DNA from: Buxus sempervirens
Lineage: Eukaryota; Streptophyta; Magnoliopsida; Buxales; Buxaceae
DNA length: 64,000 nt
Assembly: GCA_947561395.2 (NCBI GenBank)
Contig: OX387190.1
Span: 37,374,392 to 37,438,391 of the forward strand
Reading direction: 5' to 3'
Shown here one piece after another: positions 1 through 13,647 of the stretch. The position numbers and the translations under genes were made by a program. Positions within the stretch are counted from its first letter, which is position 1; each line of letters opens with the position of its first letter. Under the pieces are notes generated by a model, which did not search any database, was not told the DNA's origin, and worked only from the letters and a program-made list of their open reading frames with translations.

Positions 1-811
1 AATAGTTCAATGATTGTGCAAAAGAATATGTTCAATGGGAAAATTGCTTTCAAATTTTACATGGTATCCAAGAAGTAGAGAAAGATGGGCATATGCACCT
101 TAGTAAAGTTTGTTATATCACAAAATCTTATGCCAACAAAAGCTATGAAATGTTTGGATACACAACGTAATTCCATTACCTGTACAATGCATCTAATTGA
201 TGAAAATTGAGAGATAAACAAAATATGGGAAACCAAGAAAAACTTTAAAAATTCATAATGCGTGAGAGCATATGGATATGTTTGTGTGCGTATATAAATA
301 AAGAATGCACACACACACACATATTCGTATACTATCTGGAAGAAAAAATAGTGTGTAAATAATCCTTTCTGCATATTCAATCCATCTCAGTCGTCTCTAC
401 ATAGTTCTATCGATCAATGGGGATTATTTCTTACCTTATAATGCTTAATTTGACATCTTTCTCAATGCGCTGGTAACGGAACATGGCAGAAAGAATGAAT
501 TCCAGATATGTTGCGGAACATGATGAAGGAATTCTTAAAGAAATTATAAAAATTTTAAAAGCCAGAAATTTACCAGGTACTTTGAGAATCCTCCGTGTGA
601 GCAATCTCGATTTGAACACCACGGTGGTTTGGATGTGTGAGCAATCTGACGGGATTCCCTATCGAAAAAATTTGTAGCGTTCTTACTTTTTCAAATATTC
701 GCGAACACTCTTTTTTTTTATTATAAAAAGAATCAAAAGCATCATCAATCATAAAAAATAATAAGAAACCAAATGAGTGATAAGATGTGAGAACTCCTAA
801 CTATCACTAAC
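1..811. other. Left-edge intergenic DNA, no gene seen
   Basis: AT-rich sequence with a short CA microsatellite near 308-322. The short open frames here (for example 483-677) match no protein family I recognise and lack splice-supported extensions. No RNA gene or convincing promoter was seen. Confidence 0.5.
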
Positions 812-1021
812 CAGTGGTAGAACCAGGACTTCAAATCTAAGGGGGCAAACAAAATTTTCAATTAACACTTCTCATGAAATATAGAAATTTCAATGAGTTG
901 GGGAACAAACCAGAAATTTTAGAGGAGGTTCTCATGAAATATAGAAATTTCAACGAGTTGGGGAACAAACCAGAAATTTTTAGAGGAGGTTCTCATGAAA
1001 TATAGAAATTTCAATGAGTTG

Positions 1022-1061
<40 letters not shown>

Positions 1062-1130
1062 CGGCTTGCAAACCAGAATTTTTAAAGGGGGCAAAACATA
1101 AATTTTAATTAAAACATATAAAAAAAATAT
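812..1130. repeat. Degenerate hAT-type MITE copy with tandem 57-bp units and a G run
   Basis: It begins with a decayed version (CAGTGGTAGAACCAGGACT) of the terminus of the intact element at 55573-55901. It carries about three copies of a 57-bp unit containing CTCATGAAATATAGAAATTT, then an uninterrupted run of about 40 G at roughly 1022-1061, and ends in the same AT-rich segment as the other copy. No right terminal repeat or target duplication is visible, so this is a truncated or decayed copy. The G run may be of uncertain length in the assembly. Confidence 0.6.
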
Positions 1131-2503
1131 ATTTAATTAAATATATAGACAAAGTTGAAACATTAAAGCCCTAAATATTTGAATTACCTTTTAGGGAAAA
1201 TGGCTTCTTCAAGTGCACATCTCAAGCTTGATTCCTAATGTTCCTAACCCGTATAGTCCTTCCATGCCTATGAATTTAAGGCTTTACCACATTCTCAAAA
1301 GTTTTGGCAGAGGGGAAAGAGAATCTAACAGTGTAAATCGAAGGAGTAATGGAGATCACCAGGAAAAGAATTGGAGATGAAAGAAGGATAGAAAGAGCTA
1401 GAACATGTAGGAAATGTAGGAGACGCTTTTTTCGCGTATTCTCGGGGAGGGCTGCATCGCGAGGTAGATAGAGTGGGGAAGACGACGTGGGCGAGAATAG
1501 TTGGAAAACAGATTGTTAGGTTTTAGAAGTTTTGAGGTGGTATTGACGTTTGTATCATTTTATTGAATCCTTTTATTAATGTAGCTTGGAAAGGGTGTGG
1601 AGGGTTTTTTTTGGAAAGATGAGAATTTTGTTTGGCACGCTTCCCAAGGGAGTAATTCCCATTATATAATATATATAGTATAGATATAGATATTTCCTTG
1701 TATTTTCACATTCTTGTCATTGTAACCCTAGACCTATAAAAAAGGGTCTTGAAGAGAATGAAATGTATAAAAATAAGAAAGAAATAGAAAATCATCATAT
1801 GAGAAAATGGAAAATATTATTAATTCCTGAAGAACTACTTTTTTTACAAATTGTGTTCAATCTTACTTTTTTCTTCTTTCCTTTTACAGCAGATTGTATC
1901 TAATGGAAGATTATACTTACTTTAAAAGCACTAATGTGTTAAGTAAGATTAAGAAAAGGGCACAGATAGGTGCAAACCAGGTTCAGAGCCCTAACCATGA
2001 TCATGGAACATAACATTCTTGAACTGGGATTAAAACCCTCTACTATGACACAATTAATATCACAACTTGATGTTGAAATAATATTTTCCAATAGCTAAGT
2101 TGCAGCTCGAAACCATAATTTTTTTTTTCTGTTGGCCCCGAGAAGGAATTAGCCTTAGGTACGTTTAAAACGACTCTATTTAAATAATGTTAGTTCTCAC
2201 TACCAAAAAGTTAAAGGGCAAAAAAAGGCCCATTGAAATTTGAAATAGTTCAACGGTAAGAAGACCTGGATTTTTTCGTTTTTTACAAAAAAAGAAGAAA
2301 AAAAATTCAAACCACGGCGGAACGCGGAACCGGAACCACCATCGAAGGTGAACAGTGCCTTTGAGATGTGGGGAGCTTGCATCTCTTGTATATTTTCTTT
2401 CTCCAGTTCCGCGCGCTTATATTCTACTCTTTTCAAACCATAAAAGGCAGCAAGCATCTCTCACTCTCTCTTGCTACAGTCCCATTACGTTCCCCGAATC
2501 ACG
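1131..2503. other. Intergenic and upstream region of the ARMC6-like gene
   Basis: No gene recognised. Around 1590-1680 there is a remnant (GGTTTTTTTTGGAAAGATG, then TTGGCAC) that recurs near 61540-61590, so an old dispersed repeat is present. The 2390-2500 stretch, CT-rich just before the ATG, is the likely 5' UTR of the downstream gene. Confidence 0.4.
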
Positions 2504-5120
2504 ATGGGACCGCCGAAGAACGTCCGCATCGTCTCACAGGAAGGCTTCGACGAATTGGTGAGGGAGAATATTGTGGATCTCGGGATGGATCCTGTAGAAG
2601 CCCTCGAAGACGCTATCGAAACCCTAACTCTGCAGGGCGTCGATATCTCTGGTTCACTCCTTATAACTCTTCATTCGAAATGAACCAAGCAAATCGATCC
2701 AATGACGAAACCCTAATTCTAATCTCGTGTCCGTTCTTATAACTATTCCTTATTGGTGATTCTGCAGGGATCGTTAAATGTATCCCTGGAGTTAATAGCG
2801 TCAATGACGATCCTGTTGTACATTGCCTCAATAGATTGAGAGAAATAGATTCCAAACTCGGAGATCAGGCGTCAACGAACGCATTCAGCGATGCAGATCG
2901 AGAGGACTTGGTGGATTTATTGGATAAATTAACCGATCTCTGTTCTACCGGTGGATCGGAAAATTTGTCCATTGCGACAAGGAATGGAGGTGTTGAGCTG
3001 ATAAATTCCTTATGTTTTAGGCATGAAACCAAATGTGAGCTGCCTATGGCTTCATTATTGAAGACAATGGCATCTTTATTACACGGTATAACATAAAAAT
3101 CACTCCTTTGGCTTCTATCGTTCATCAGAATTACTTCATTGTGTATTTAGCTCCTATTGAACAGCATTTTTAGTTTATATAGTGCAATTATTCACCGTGA
3201 TTATTCGACCGTGATAAATGGCCAATAGGCTGAGCAAACACATATCCAAGCGGCTCCTTTTAGCCAATAAAGCTGTTTAAAAGTGTTACACTCATTACAG
3301 TAGTTGAGGATCAAATACCATGTCATTTGTATGCCGTTTGATGTTTCAATTCCTAGTCATATGAGTAGCTGGCATCTACATCTAAGTTTTGCTTCCCAGG
3401 CACATACGGACCATTTTTTTTTCCAGGACTTCAATTTTCTTTTCTTTTCAGCTTTTACTGTCCCAAATGTACCCATAATATGGAAATTAGATGTCTGGCA
3501 TGGCAATCCTTCTCATTTGGTACTCTATATTGATTGAATAATGTATCTGGATGGGATGTTTGAAATAAATTGAGTTGTTCTTTATGATTTTTTACACAAG
3601 AAAAGCTTATTTCCATACTGATAATATTGTTGAAGCTGTTTCTGGTTAAAAGGTTACTGGTCCTTAATTGTTTGTATTGCATGTTTGAATCCTTAGATAC
3701 CATAGGGAGATGGAAATTCCCTTTTATGGGTGCCTTGAAATTAGTATTAATTGTCTTCTTGCATCTTGCAGATGTTCAAAGTACAGAAATATTTCTAAAA
3801 ATTGCTGGACCTAAGGCTGTGGTGGATATCCTAAAAAATAACAGTGATAATATCAACATCTTGAATAGTGGCTTCTCTGTTATTGCTGCAGCTGCTACTG
3901 GTAATGAGCTTGTTAAGGAATCATTCATGGATTTAAGAATTGATGAGCTTCTCACTCAAGTAATGAAGGGGCAGAATATGGATAACATTCGAAGTTTATA
4001 TGATGCTATAAGAGTCTTGTTGACACCTGATGATAACCGTGTTGTGGCTTCTCAAGTAAGTATTGTTCATACTGCATACCCGTCTATTGGTTTCCAATCT
4101 TTCATATAAATTATGTACTGGTTTTCTAAATATCAACTTTTTTATATTGATTTTTCTTAACATAACTGCAATTCATAAGCTTTATGGAGAAATAGCCACA
4201 GCACGCGTGAATGACTTGTGATGAATGTTATTGATGCGTATAAACCTATGAATATATGGCTTCATATATGCTATTAATGTGTTATTTTGTAATGCTGAAT
4301 AACATTTTCTGGATATCTGGAATCATTATACAAAAAATAACTAGTCAGTTTGATGTAGAAAGATTTTTAAAATGCCAGATGCTTAAAAATTAGATCTTGT
4401 AAAAGCTTGTGTGAAGAATCTCTCTCTCAATCTTTTTCAAAGATCATATCTGTTTGTATTGATTTTATGCACTAGATGAACCAAACTGAGGATGTGTAAG
4501 ATCACCCTTGGAAGTTATAGGCTTATATTCAGTTGTGGTTGATTGTTTGAAATGTTTCTTGAATAAAGAAATCTGTGATATAGGTATATGGGTACGCTCG
4601 GCGATTTGCAAAAACTGGAATTGCAGGAGCTATTGTGGATGCACTCCATGAAGGGCTTTGTTCACCAAGTTTGGTTTCAGCAACATTTGCTTTAAAGGCT
4701 ATTGCTCTAAATGTAAGTTCGATTTCAAATTGCTGAAGCTGTTGTCATTCTGCATCGACTTAGAATTTGTTTGATTTTAAACTCTGTCTTTATGTAGCAT
4801 GATGGGAAAATTATCTTTATATTTCCTTCTAAGTTATCTAATTAAGGTGCCATTTAATATTATTTATATAGAAATGAGATAACAAACTATTTCTGTGCAT
4901 ATGCTAAGTCATTCATTAACTAGATGGTATGCTCAAGGCTGTGTTTGGATAGCAGGAGAATGTAGGAGATTTCAGGAAATATTGTGTTGCCTACATCTCA
5001 TGTGTGTGAACCGTTGTGTGATGTACACTTCGATAATAGATCTTCTCTCTCTTTTTCTCTTACTTCCTAATGAACATTGATTGTGCTTTCTGTCTTTCTC
5101 AGTTAGCTTAGAATGCCCGG

Positions 5121-5189
<69 letters not shown>

Positions 5190-8100
5190 GTCTGTGTTGG
5201 CTTGACTTAATTCAGTTTAATGTGGTTTGGTCTTGGTTTGACTGCTAAACCAATCCAAATGACCGAATTACATTTCATTTGTGAGCTACTGACCCCTTTT
5301 AGGCATTGCTGTGGTTACTCTTATACTGACCTCACCAAGCGTGCACGGATGGAAGTTGATATCCAGGGATTGCCAATACGGTAAGAAACAAAGATGTACT
5401 GCTGAACTGGTAGTACGTAAAACTTCTACTGATAATTCTGCATTGTGCATCACCAAAAAAACTCTAGCTTATCTTTCAGTTACAAAAAGCAAAAAAATTG
5501 TTAAAAAGAAAGCGTCTATTTTTCTGGAAGGAGCACTAGATTTGACCTTAACAAATTGCAGACTGTATGTACTGGATCAGTTACCAGATTAAGTTTATGG
5601 TAGACTGATCTTGATTCCTGGATTTCTCTCTTCATTTGGTTTCCTTTAATTAACTTTTATCGGTCTCAAGTAATCTGCCTTCTCTCCGTTTGATACACTT
5701 AAATAAGTTATAAGGTTCTGATTTGTACTTTTTCTGATCACAATGTTTTGATTAACTCGTCCTTTTCCTTTTAAAAATGAGACCGTGACTTGTACTAGCC
5801 ACCTTCTATTTTATTTCTTGAATAAGAATGGTTATCTTTTAGTGTTTTTGAGTGCACCATCGGTTTTAATGAAGACAGTAATTTATGACGCAACTTAAAT
5901 TTCTGTCTCCCTACATGGCTTTCAGAGTGTATTAAATCCACATGAGACTTTCTTCTTGAAACCTGACTGTTTGCATAGAATTTAACAATTGTCAGTTCCA
6001 TATCTTTTTGTGTGGTCTGAAATCTATGTTGACCAGAAAATTTAATGCAATAATAAAGAAATTGCATAAAAAAGCAGTGACACAAAACTGAAGATGTACG
6101 TCATTTTGCTGCAGCCTGCAGTTTATAGCTTGAGTAGGAGCTCAAAACAAAATATTTGAAACACTATAACTTGATGTCCTCTTCCGAAGTCTAACCTTGG
6201 AAAAGAAAAAGGATAAAAAGGCCAATAAAGAACTCTAGGACCATAAGGACATTAACAAAATGCCTTCCCATTTAGTTGGGTCAGCAATATGAATTCTGTT
6301 TCTGTTGTCCAATCTGTCAAAAACCATTTCTTTAGCAGATTTAAGTGTCCAAATCCTTTCTGACTGAATCTATTGAACAGTTCCACCTGTAACAGAAACT
6401 TGAATGGCATCTAAAACTGCAAAGTACCCATTTTATTGGTTTGGAATTGTTCCTTATGTCCTCCCTAGGTATCTCTCACATCAGTCAACTGGACAAAGAG
6501 ATACAGGTAGGTTTGGTCCATAAATTTGACATGATGGTGTTGCAGACAGAAAGCATGTGGAACCTGTTATTCCTAAAAACATGACTTCCGATAAATGCCA
6601 ATATCACTGCTCATAGTAAGGCATGGAGATTCTTTGGATGTCGAGTTACTGTTGGAGTCTGGTTAACTCAAAATAGATTATATATGCCCCTGTCGGAGAC
6701 CTGTATCAAACTGATGGCTGTTTCTTGTATTGACTCACTGGCACATTTTTCTGCAGGATGAAATATGCAGATCAATTGCTGAAAATGGTGGTATTGATGC
6801 AGTTCTCCAATGTATCGATGAAAGTTCTGTACAAAATAATAAAGCTGTTGCCAAAGCTTGCTGTTCTTTGCTTTCTAAGGTTCGAAGTTGAAATCTTAAT
6901 TTTATTAAATCAAGTCAATAATTTATCAATAATTTGGTTGTTATCATGCCTGCAATTTCAATATCAGATAGAAATGTTAGCTTCAGTGCATGTTGAGGCA
7001 TTACAACCATTTTTAATTTGTTACTGTATTCGAATAGTTGGCAGGAAGTGATGCAAACAAAAGTGCTATTGTTGAGAAGGGGGGAATTAACAGACTGATT
7101 AAACTTTCATCCAGATTTTCTGATGATGCTTCGGTTCTACAAGAGGTATGTGAATCACGATTCTAGTACGGTAAAGAAGTGTGCTTAAACAATCACTACC
7201 TGCATTTGGTCTTGTTACTTCCTCGTGAATTTTTCCATGCATGTCATCTGGTATGCTTGAAGAAAAACTTCATGCATGATCCACGGTGGTCGATGTAGGT
7301 CACATGTTAAAACTCCATCTGATAAGGGTCTCTGCACTGCTCATGTTGTACTGGTATTTCCAATCAAATGATGATGTCTTTGGTGGGCCACAGTGAACGG
7401 GTTTATCGTAATATCTCTGCTTGCATCCATCAAAATAAAAAAATGAATTTAAAAATAGTAGATTTCGTTGTGAGTGCAGTTGGTGTTGAAAATTATTGTG
7501 GATATAAATCAAGTGAGTCTTGTTAAATTATCTGGGTAGTCCTTATCAATATATATATATCTGCGTAGTCAATTGTCTGTACCAAAGTGATACCGCTGAT
7601 TGATGCTCAAGGCATTCGACTTGTTTAATTTTCTGGCAGTGATCAATTGCTGTGGTGCATTCTATATTGAGCAGTCGCCCTTTTGATAGATGTCTCTTCT
7701 AATACCATGGTTTGTTAAGATCCAATTTGGGCGGCTATTGGATGCTTTTACAGAATTTTAGAGATGAAGTCAACACTGACATTGTTGCCTGACTTGAACC
7801 AACTTTAATTCTTAATCATAAGCTGCAAGCAACATGGATGGGGATGAAGTTGGTAGGTGATCTGACTCTAGATAATTAAGAAGTATGTGCCAGGTCTAAA
7901 ATGCTGCTGGTTTGTTTGAGTCATTGGGTGTAGAGAGGTTAAAAATCTTTTGTGATATTGAGGCCATGGAAGATAGATACTCGCATTTTCATTTTGCTTT
8001 TATATGTAGGGAATTGAATGGGGGACAAGATTTTTTAAGTGCTAAATACAATAATAGAAGAAGTCTTATATCCAGGGGAGTTCGGAGTTCCTAGTCGGAT

Positions 8101-9311
8101 TGGTGAATAACGGATGAAATGATGAGAAGTTTGTCTTGCTCAAGTGGCAATCAGGATCATTTGTTTACAGATTTACAAAAAACTTGGGCAAGATCTTAGA
8201 GTTACATTGTTGGTACCAATCCCAGTTGTGGGACTGTATCAGATTGGCAGCTGGTGTAAAAATCCAAGCCCAGGCAACAAGACGGAGGTTGTCCTCTCAC
8301 AAGTGATGGCTCCTTTGTCATTAGTCCTTTCAATAATGATCTCACCATTTTAGTTCGTGCAAACGCACGAAAAGATCTCTGTTGTTTGTTCCACCCCAAA
8401 CCGATTTCATTTAAATGGCATCTAATTTATCCAAACCTGATTTGTCACCTCTATCAGTTGGTGCAGCTCTATAGTTGCATTATGGCTGCGCCCTTAACTT
8501 TAAAATGTTGTGAGTTATTTCACGTGTTAGTGCCCCTTTATATAGATAGAGTGGCAGGGAGAGATGCATTATGGGACACAGGTGGCAATATAGATCTTCC
8601 AGCTATATATGACTCGGAAAGTGAATGAGAGAAGCTAGAGCAGTATCTTTGCCTATGGGAAGTCTTTAGTAGCAATAATGCGACCAGGGGGAATTCTTGC
8701 TGAGGGCACTCTCCTTGGCCTTTTACTTACTGTTGTTCATAGCATATAAGTTGATGTATATGGCTAGCCTGTTTGAGTACTGTAATGCATTTAACCAGTG
8801 CATTTTTTTTTTGTACAGATAATGTCTATTATATGGATACTATCATTGAGGTCCCCAGATAATGCAGCTCGTGCCATTGAAGCTGGGGTTGGAGATCTCA
8901 CAATTCAAGCCATGCAGAGGTTTCCTGCTGCACATCAGATGCAGCAGCAGGCCTGTCTAATGATCCGCAATCTTGTCGTTAGGAACCCAGAAAACAGGTA
9001 AATCATAACTGCATCAATGAATTCTGAAATTTTACTGTTAGTATTTCCTTCTTTATGCCTTATCATGTTATGGGGCCCAAGACTCTAGTTGCGGTAATTT
9101 TTTTTGCTACTACAAGGACGTTCAGGATGAAGGTTTTATACTTCCACTATAATCTTTGTTTCCGGTGTTTTGTTACAAAACTTGCAGAACATTTTTTCTT
9201 GGTAATGGCATAGAGAAGCTCATAAGGAAAGCAAAGGAAAACCACGAGAACTGCAAGGATGCTGCTACTGATGCTCTGAGAGATCTAGGACTTGATAACT
9301 ACAACTCGTAG
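2504..9311 (+). CDS. ARMC6: Armadillo repeat-containing protein 6-like protein (8 exons)
   Basis: Coding exons read by eye: 2504-2651, 2768-3085, 3772-4055, 4584-4712, 6757-6879, 7038-7145, 8819-8997 and 9188-9311. All junctions are GT-AG and phase-consistent, giving 470 aa. The N-terminus (MGPPKNVRIVSQEGFDELV, then LGMDPVEALEDAI) is the conserved ARMC6 start. The rest is armadillo-type helical repeats with Asn/Gly turns such as ENGGIDAVLQCI and EKGGINRLIKL, and the C-terminus reads KDAATDALRDLGLDNY. The ATG was chosen because the family start lies there, although the frame is open further upstream. ARMC6 proteins are single-copy eukaryotic armadillo proteins presumed to be protein-interaction scaffolds; their biochemical role is poorly known. 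The 2.0-kb intron 4 holds a CT microsatellite, and intron 6 is 1.7 kb. The gene looks intact. Confidence 0.92.
5124..5185. repeat. CT dinucleotide microsatellite in ARMC6 intron 4
   Basis: About 31 perfect CT units lie in the large intron between exons 4 and 5 of the armadillo gene. This is a simple sequence repeat, likely length-polymorphic. Confidence 0.95.
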
Positions 9312-10317
9312 ACCGTAACTGCACACTCTGGATTGTTCATTTCTCTTGCCTTTTTTTTTTCTCCAGTGTGGGGTTGTTTATTGTTTGATGCTTTATAGCA
9401 TGGGGAACTTATGAAAAAGGTCACTTTTTGGCCTGTATTTATAAAAACAGTCCATAAAAATCGAGTTTTACAAAAAAGTGTCACTTTTCAAACTTAATGG
9501 ACCTGTAGGCTCACTTTTCAAAAACAAAATTAAAAAATAGTCACTTTATTGTAGGTAAAATATGATTGTATCTTTGTATGATGTGCTCATATTCCACATA
9601 AAATACGCTTGTGTCTCATGTAAGATGCATTCATATCTCACGTGCATTTGTGTCCCAAGTAAAGTGATCCTGTAACTTAATCATTTTGAAAAAGTGACCA
9701 TTTTTTGTAATTCCCAATTATGATGGATTGTTTTTATAATGATCATGAAAAGCGATTTTTTATTTTATTTTATAATTTTCTCTTATAGGATCCGCTCAAG
9801 TTTTACTACTTGGTTTTAGTCAACTGTGGCTGATATGGAATATTGAAACAACCGGAGACCTTCCAACTATTTTAAGATGCCCGTCAATTCGGCAAGTCTT
9901 TCTCACTTTTTTTTTTTCGTCATAACGAATATGATGAGAAAGTGAAATGTGTTTGGTCAATAACGAGGGAGAAACAAAGGGGTGGAATTTTTTTCTTCTT
10001 GTGTAACAAGCCAATTATGGTCATATCATATTCTTCTGTTAAGAATACAGCATTAATCTCATAAATTCCTTATTCTTGGGACTAACGATAAGTTGAATAA
10101 AAACACATTAAAGGCACAAGAAACATAACCTTGAATAGAGACTGGTCGATCACATCGAGGCAGTGCCAGATTTACCGAACCAGGCCGGTCGATGACACCA
10201 AAATTGTATTGCTGAAGTAATGATCAGATAGGCCTGCACCCGCTGAGTGAAATTTGAACAGCCTACGAGGCATGGCGCCATTTTGTCCAAAGTGCAGGAC
10301 TTTGTATTTCCAAACCA
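9312..10317. other. Intergenic, ARMC6 3' UTR and an old inverted-repeat element
   Basis: The ARMC6 3' UTR is followed by a probable decayed MITE at about 9405-9713. Its left end (GGGGAACTTATGAAAAAGGT, then CACTTTTT) matches the reverse complement of its right end (GTGACCATTTTTTGTAATTC). No clear target duplication was found. From 9714 to 10317 nothing recognisable was seen. Confidence 0.45.
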
Positions 10318-11451
10318 ATGGAACCCTGCCACTTAGGCCACCTCGATATCATTCAACTAGATTTAAGTCCATATGATCATAACTCCAAACGATGCTCACA
10401 AATGGTGTCGATGAGAATGGCATCACAACTTGAACTCGACATACAAATAGGAACAACTCAAGACGATCCGGCAAGCTTTGCAATGGCATTGTTGAATGGT
10501 GAAATTGAGAGTTCCAGGCAAGAAACAAGAGATCCAGCAGATGAAGAAGAATCCAGCAAAGCTGTGGAGGCCAAGCGAGAAGAATTAGCGAAGATAGAGG
10601 AAGATATAACTAGAGCTCGAGACAACTCCACGCAGTCATGGTTGGACTCCAGGCCCCTGATTGATGAACTAGAGAAGCTAAAATCAGGCCTTGCCAATGC
10701 AAGAAGTCAGTCTTCCATGGATAGAAAGGTTATCTCGGAGTTGGAGTCCGAGATTGAGACTAAAAATACAAGTACCAAATACAAAAAGGCAGAAGAAGTC
10801 GAAGCCAAAAGGATGAGCGAAGAATTAAATCATGCTTTGAACCAAGCAAATGCAGAGACCGACAGGCTTAAACCAGAAATATTCCAGGAAAGCCAAGCAC
10901 GATCAAGGCTGAAACGAACCTTACGCCTGAGAAGGCAGACTCTCAGGACTTTGCAACTCAACCTTCGAGCTACCCAGATGGAAACAGAGGCTTTTCGAGC
11001 ATCGGCCGAAAATGCAATTCGCCACATAAAGCAATCTAAGATGAGCGATGACATAGTCCAGCTCTCGCATGAAGAATATTATGCATTAACAGGAAGAGCT
11101 AATGAGCTTACATCACTGGCAGATTGGCGTGTTTCAGCGTCCATAGAACAGAAGCTTGTGGCCGAGGCAAGCCGAGATTCAGCACGAAGAAGATTGAACC
11201 AGTTACATGCTGATGACAAAGTGGGGAAAAGAGACGTGGACATCAAGGGAAGGATTACAAACGAGGTCGAAGAAGAACATCCAAAAGCCAGAGAGGAGCA
11301 ACCAGCTACTAGTTTACCACGAACCCGAAACAAGGAGAAGAGCCCAAAGAGAAAGTCGAGAAGATCCAAAGTGAAACAGAAGAAGAAATCATCCATCATT
11401 TACAAAATAAGAAATTTTTTTATTCGAAAACTAGAAATATTGTTCAGATGA
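10318..11451 (+). CDS. WEB-family-like coiled-coil protein, single exon, possibly N-terminally incomplete
   Basis: An uninterrupted 377-aa frame rich in Glu, Lys, Arg, Ala and Ser. Residues about 75-300 are predicted coiled coil. The segment QLSHEEYYALTGRA, followed by ELTSLADWRVSASIE, resembles the C-terminal signature of plant WEB/DUF827 proteins (the EEY.L...A motif followed by A..RV.AA). WEB1 and PMI2 act in chloroplast photorelocation, but family members differ and this role is not implied here. The last 60 residues are very basic (a KSPKRKSRRSKVKQKKK-type tail). The usual WEB N-terminus is missing, and the first 40 residues look unlike the family. The real start may therefore be a later Met (MVSMRMAS, about 10402), or an upstream exon or retrocopy is involved. 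The long clean frame argues that it is or recently was coding. Confidence 0.55.
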   Translation: MEPCHLGHLDIIQLDLSPYDHNSKRCSQMVSMRMASQLELDIQIGTTQDDPASFAMALLNGEIESSRQETRDPADEEESSKAVEAKREELAKIEEDITRARDNSTQSWLDSRPLIDELEKLKSGLANARSQSSMDRKVISELESEIETKNTSTKYKKAEEVEAKRMSEELNHALNQANAETDRLKPEIFQESQARSRLKRTLRLRRQTLRTLQLNLRATQMETEAFRASAENAIRHIKQSKMSDDIVQLSHEEYYALTGRANELTSLADWRVSASIEQKLVAEASRDSARRRLNQLHADDKVGKRDVDIKGRITNEVEEEHPKAREEQPATSLPRTRNKEKSPKRKSRRSKVKQKKKSSIIYKIRNFFIRKLEILFR

Positions 11452-13111
11452 TCGTAGTTTCCTTTAACCATGTTCCCAAAACTAACGTGTTTTACATCAG
11501 GATTGGGGAGTTCCAGTAGTAACAATTCTGAGCAGAAATCCTTTGGTGTTAGGACCATATTTGTCCGTTTGACAATGTTTCTTTCCAGTCATCATTCAAT
11601 TCAAAATCGTTTTCTTTAAATCTGAACCGACAAATGGATGCCTCTTCAGTGCCATTCCCATCTCACAAATGGGGCCGGCTAGCAGGAATTGGAGTCATTT
11701 GCAGGGATAGCAGTGGGATATTCAGTTCTCTCCAGGAAGATACTATTATTAGAAGATTTTATAGAGAAGCAAACTGAATTACAGGTAGTCTTACACTTAC
11801 TGACTTTTCTATTGATCAATTCTCATGTTGTTGGTTTTTTTTTTGTTGGTGAAAGACCTCAAAAAATTGTATCAAGTACTTTTGAAACATACGTACATTG
11901 GACCCTCCAATTCTCATGTTGTTGATTGAGCATGTTTAAATGCTATGAAAGATGACCATATGGGCAGGTCCTTTATTAGATTAACTCCTAAAGAGTAATG
12001 CAATTATGTTTGTTTTCCTACCCAAGAAACAGCACCAACAACTGCTGTAAGACACGTGTTTAGATATATTTTCTGGATCAAGCTTAATAAATTTAAAGAA
12101 AACAAAATGGTGAGAGAGGTCTTGCTCCCACCTCTCTGCTCCCTCCTTTTGTAGTTTACCTTCTTCTGTCCTGTTGTTGGTCATAGTTCCATTTACCAGG
12201 GAAATGAGGTTGTCAAACAAACTAACAACATTTAAAGAGATTTATGGAACTTATAATTTCCGGGGGTTGCAGAGCCATGGTGATAAAAAGCAAATGTCAA
12301 TGGTTGAAGATATTAAAACTGTTCTCAGAAAATCTTCAAAAAAAAAAAAATCATTTGTTGGGATTCTTGCCGATTTGCCTGATTTCTTGCCCAACTGCTA
12401 GAATGTGTCTAGCAAATTCCGTTGAGAATCGGAGTAAGAGATTCATAATCAAACCATGAAAATAGGAGAGGTTCTAGTTATGTCCTCGGAGGACAACAAG
12501 ATTAATTTTTAAGGCCCAGATACCATGTTCATTACGGGATAAAGAGAAAAAAAGATTGTTATGCCCACATAATCAAAATGCCAATAATTTGTCTTCAAAT
12601 ATCAAATCTAAGTACGAGAGATACATCGAACATTGTCTTAAATAGCTTTGCGTAGCCGTTTCTGTGTTGTTACTGAATAGAGGAGTTGGGTTCAATAAAG
12701 CATGAGAGGTATGCAATGACAAAAGTGAGAAACAGTGGATGCTCAAGTGATCTTCACAAATTTTATGCTAGAGAGCTCTTTTAGTGATAATAGACTAATA
12801 AATATGAGAAGGGAAATGCTGAGCCTCTCCTTAGGGAGGTTTCTAGGAAATGAAAAGAGAGTTCAAATAATGAATTGTGAGTTCTCTGAAGAGTAAACCA
12901 TAAAGATCTAGAAAAAGTTCGCTCAAATAAGAGAGTTTTCATATTTATGGGGAGTATTGGATCTCAGGATTATGACTTTCGTCATGATCTTATGCTTCAG
13001 AAATATTTTAATTTTTACTTGAACCTAGTCTCATAATTGTCTATTTCTCACTATCTTCGGATTAGAGATTTTATTTTTCTGTTGAGGCTCCAAATGGCCT
13101 AAGAATGCAAT
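11452..13111. other. Intergenic, no gene recognised
   Basis: AT-rich DNA with only short unsupported open frames. No domain, tRNA or recognisable transposon end was seen. Confidence 0.4.
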
Positions 13112-13262
13112 TGAGATCCTACACAGCCTTTATCTACAACCTTATTTGAAACCTGCATAGGGATCATACCATGTGTACTGTGAATGGTATAACTGTAAAT
13201 TTTTAAGTAATCCTATGAAAGCTGCAAATAAGGTTGTAGATAAAGGTTCTACAGGATGTGAA
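13112..13262. repeat. Short foldback (MITE-like) element
   Basis: Inverted arms of about 35 bp flank an 80-bp spacer. The left arm contains CTTTATCTACAACCTTATTT and the right arm carries its reverse complement (AAATAAGGTTGTAGATAAAG). The outer ends (GATCCTACACAG and CTACAGGATGTG) pair imperfectly. The target duplication is not clear. Confidence 0.6.
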
Positions 13263-13647
13263 TGGCTAAGAATGAATAGTTTTTTTCGGTACTTTATCAG
13301 TTATATTAATTTATTCATTATGATGATGTGACATTGCTTACCACGCCACCAACTCGGCGATTAAGTCAAAATTAGTCAAGTACAATCGTTTATGTACAAT
13401 ATCTATACATACGACCCCATAATAAATATAAGAAGTCTACTCTAATATCATCTAATAATATCTTCGTAAAAAAAAAGAAAAAAAAAGTCAAATTTCTTTT
13501 TGGTTGTATTTGTACGTCAAGAGAGTGCGGAAAAAACAATCCGAGAAAACAAAATTTATATAGGCTCCACTACCTGAACCTTTTCTTGCAATCAAAACCA
13601 CATCACACAACAAGAAACAAAAACAAAAACAAAAACAAAATTCTTTT

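Noticed and set aside
483-677. 64-aa frame (MAERMNSRY...)
   Set aside because: No homology recalled and overlapping frames on both strands; not supported as a gene.
5311-5592. 93-aa frame in ARMC6 intron 4
   Set aside because: No family match and it would break the armadillo repeat if included; exons 4 and 5 join in phase without it.
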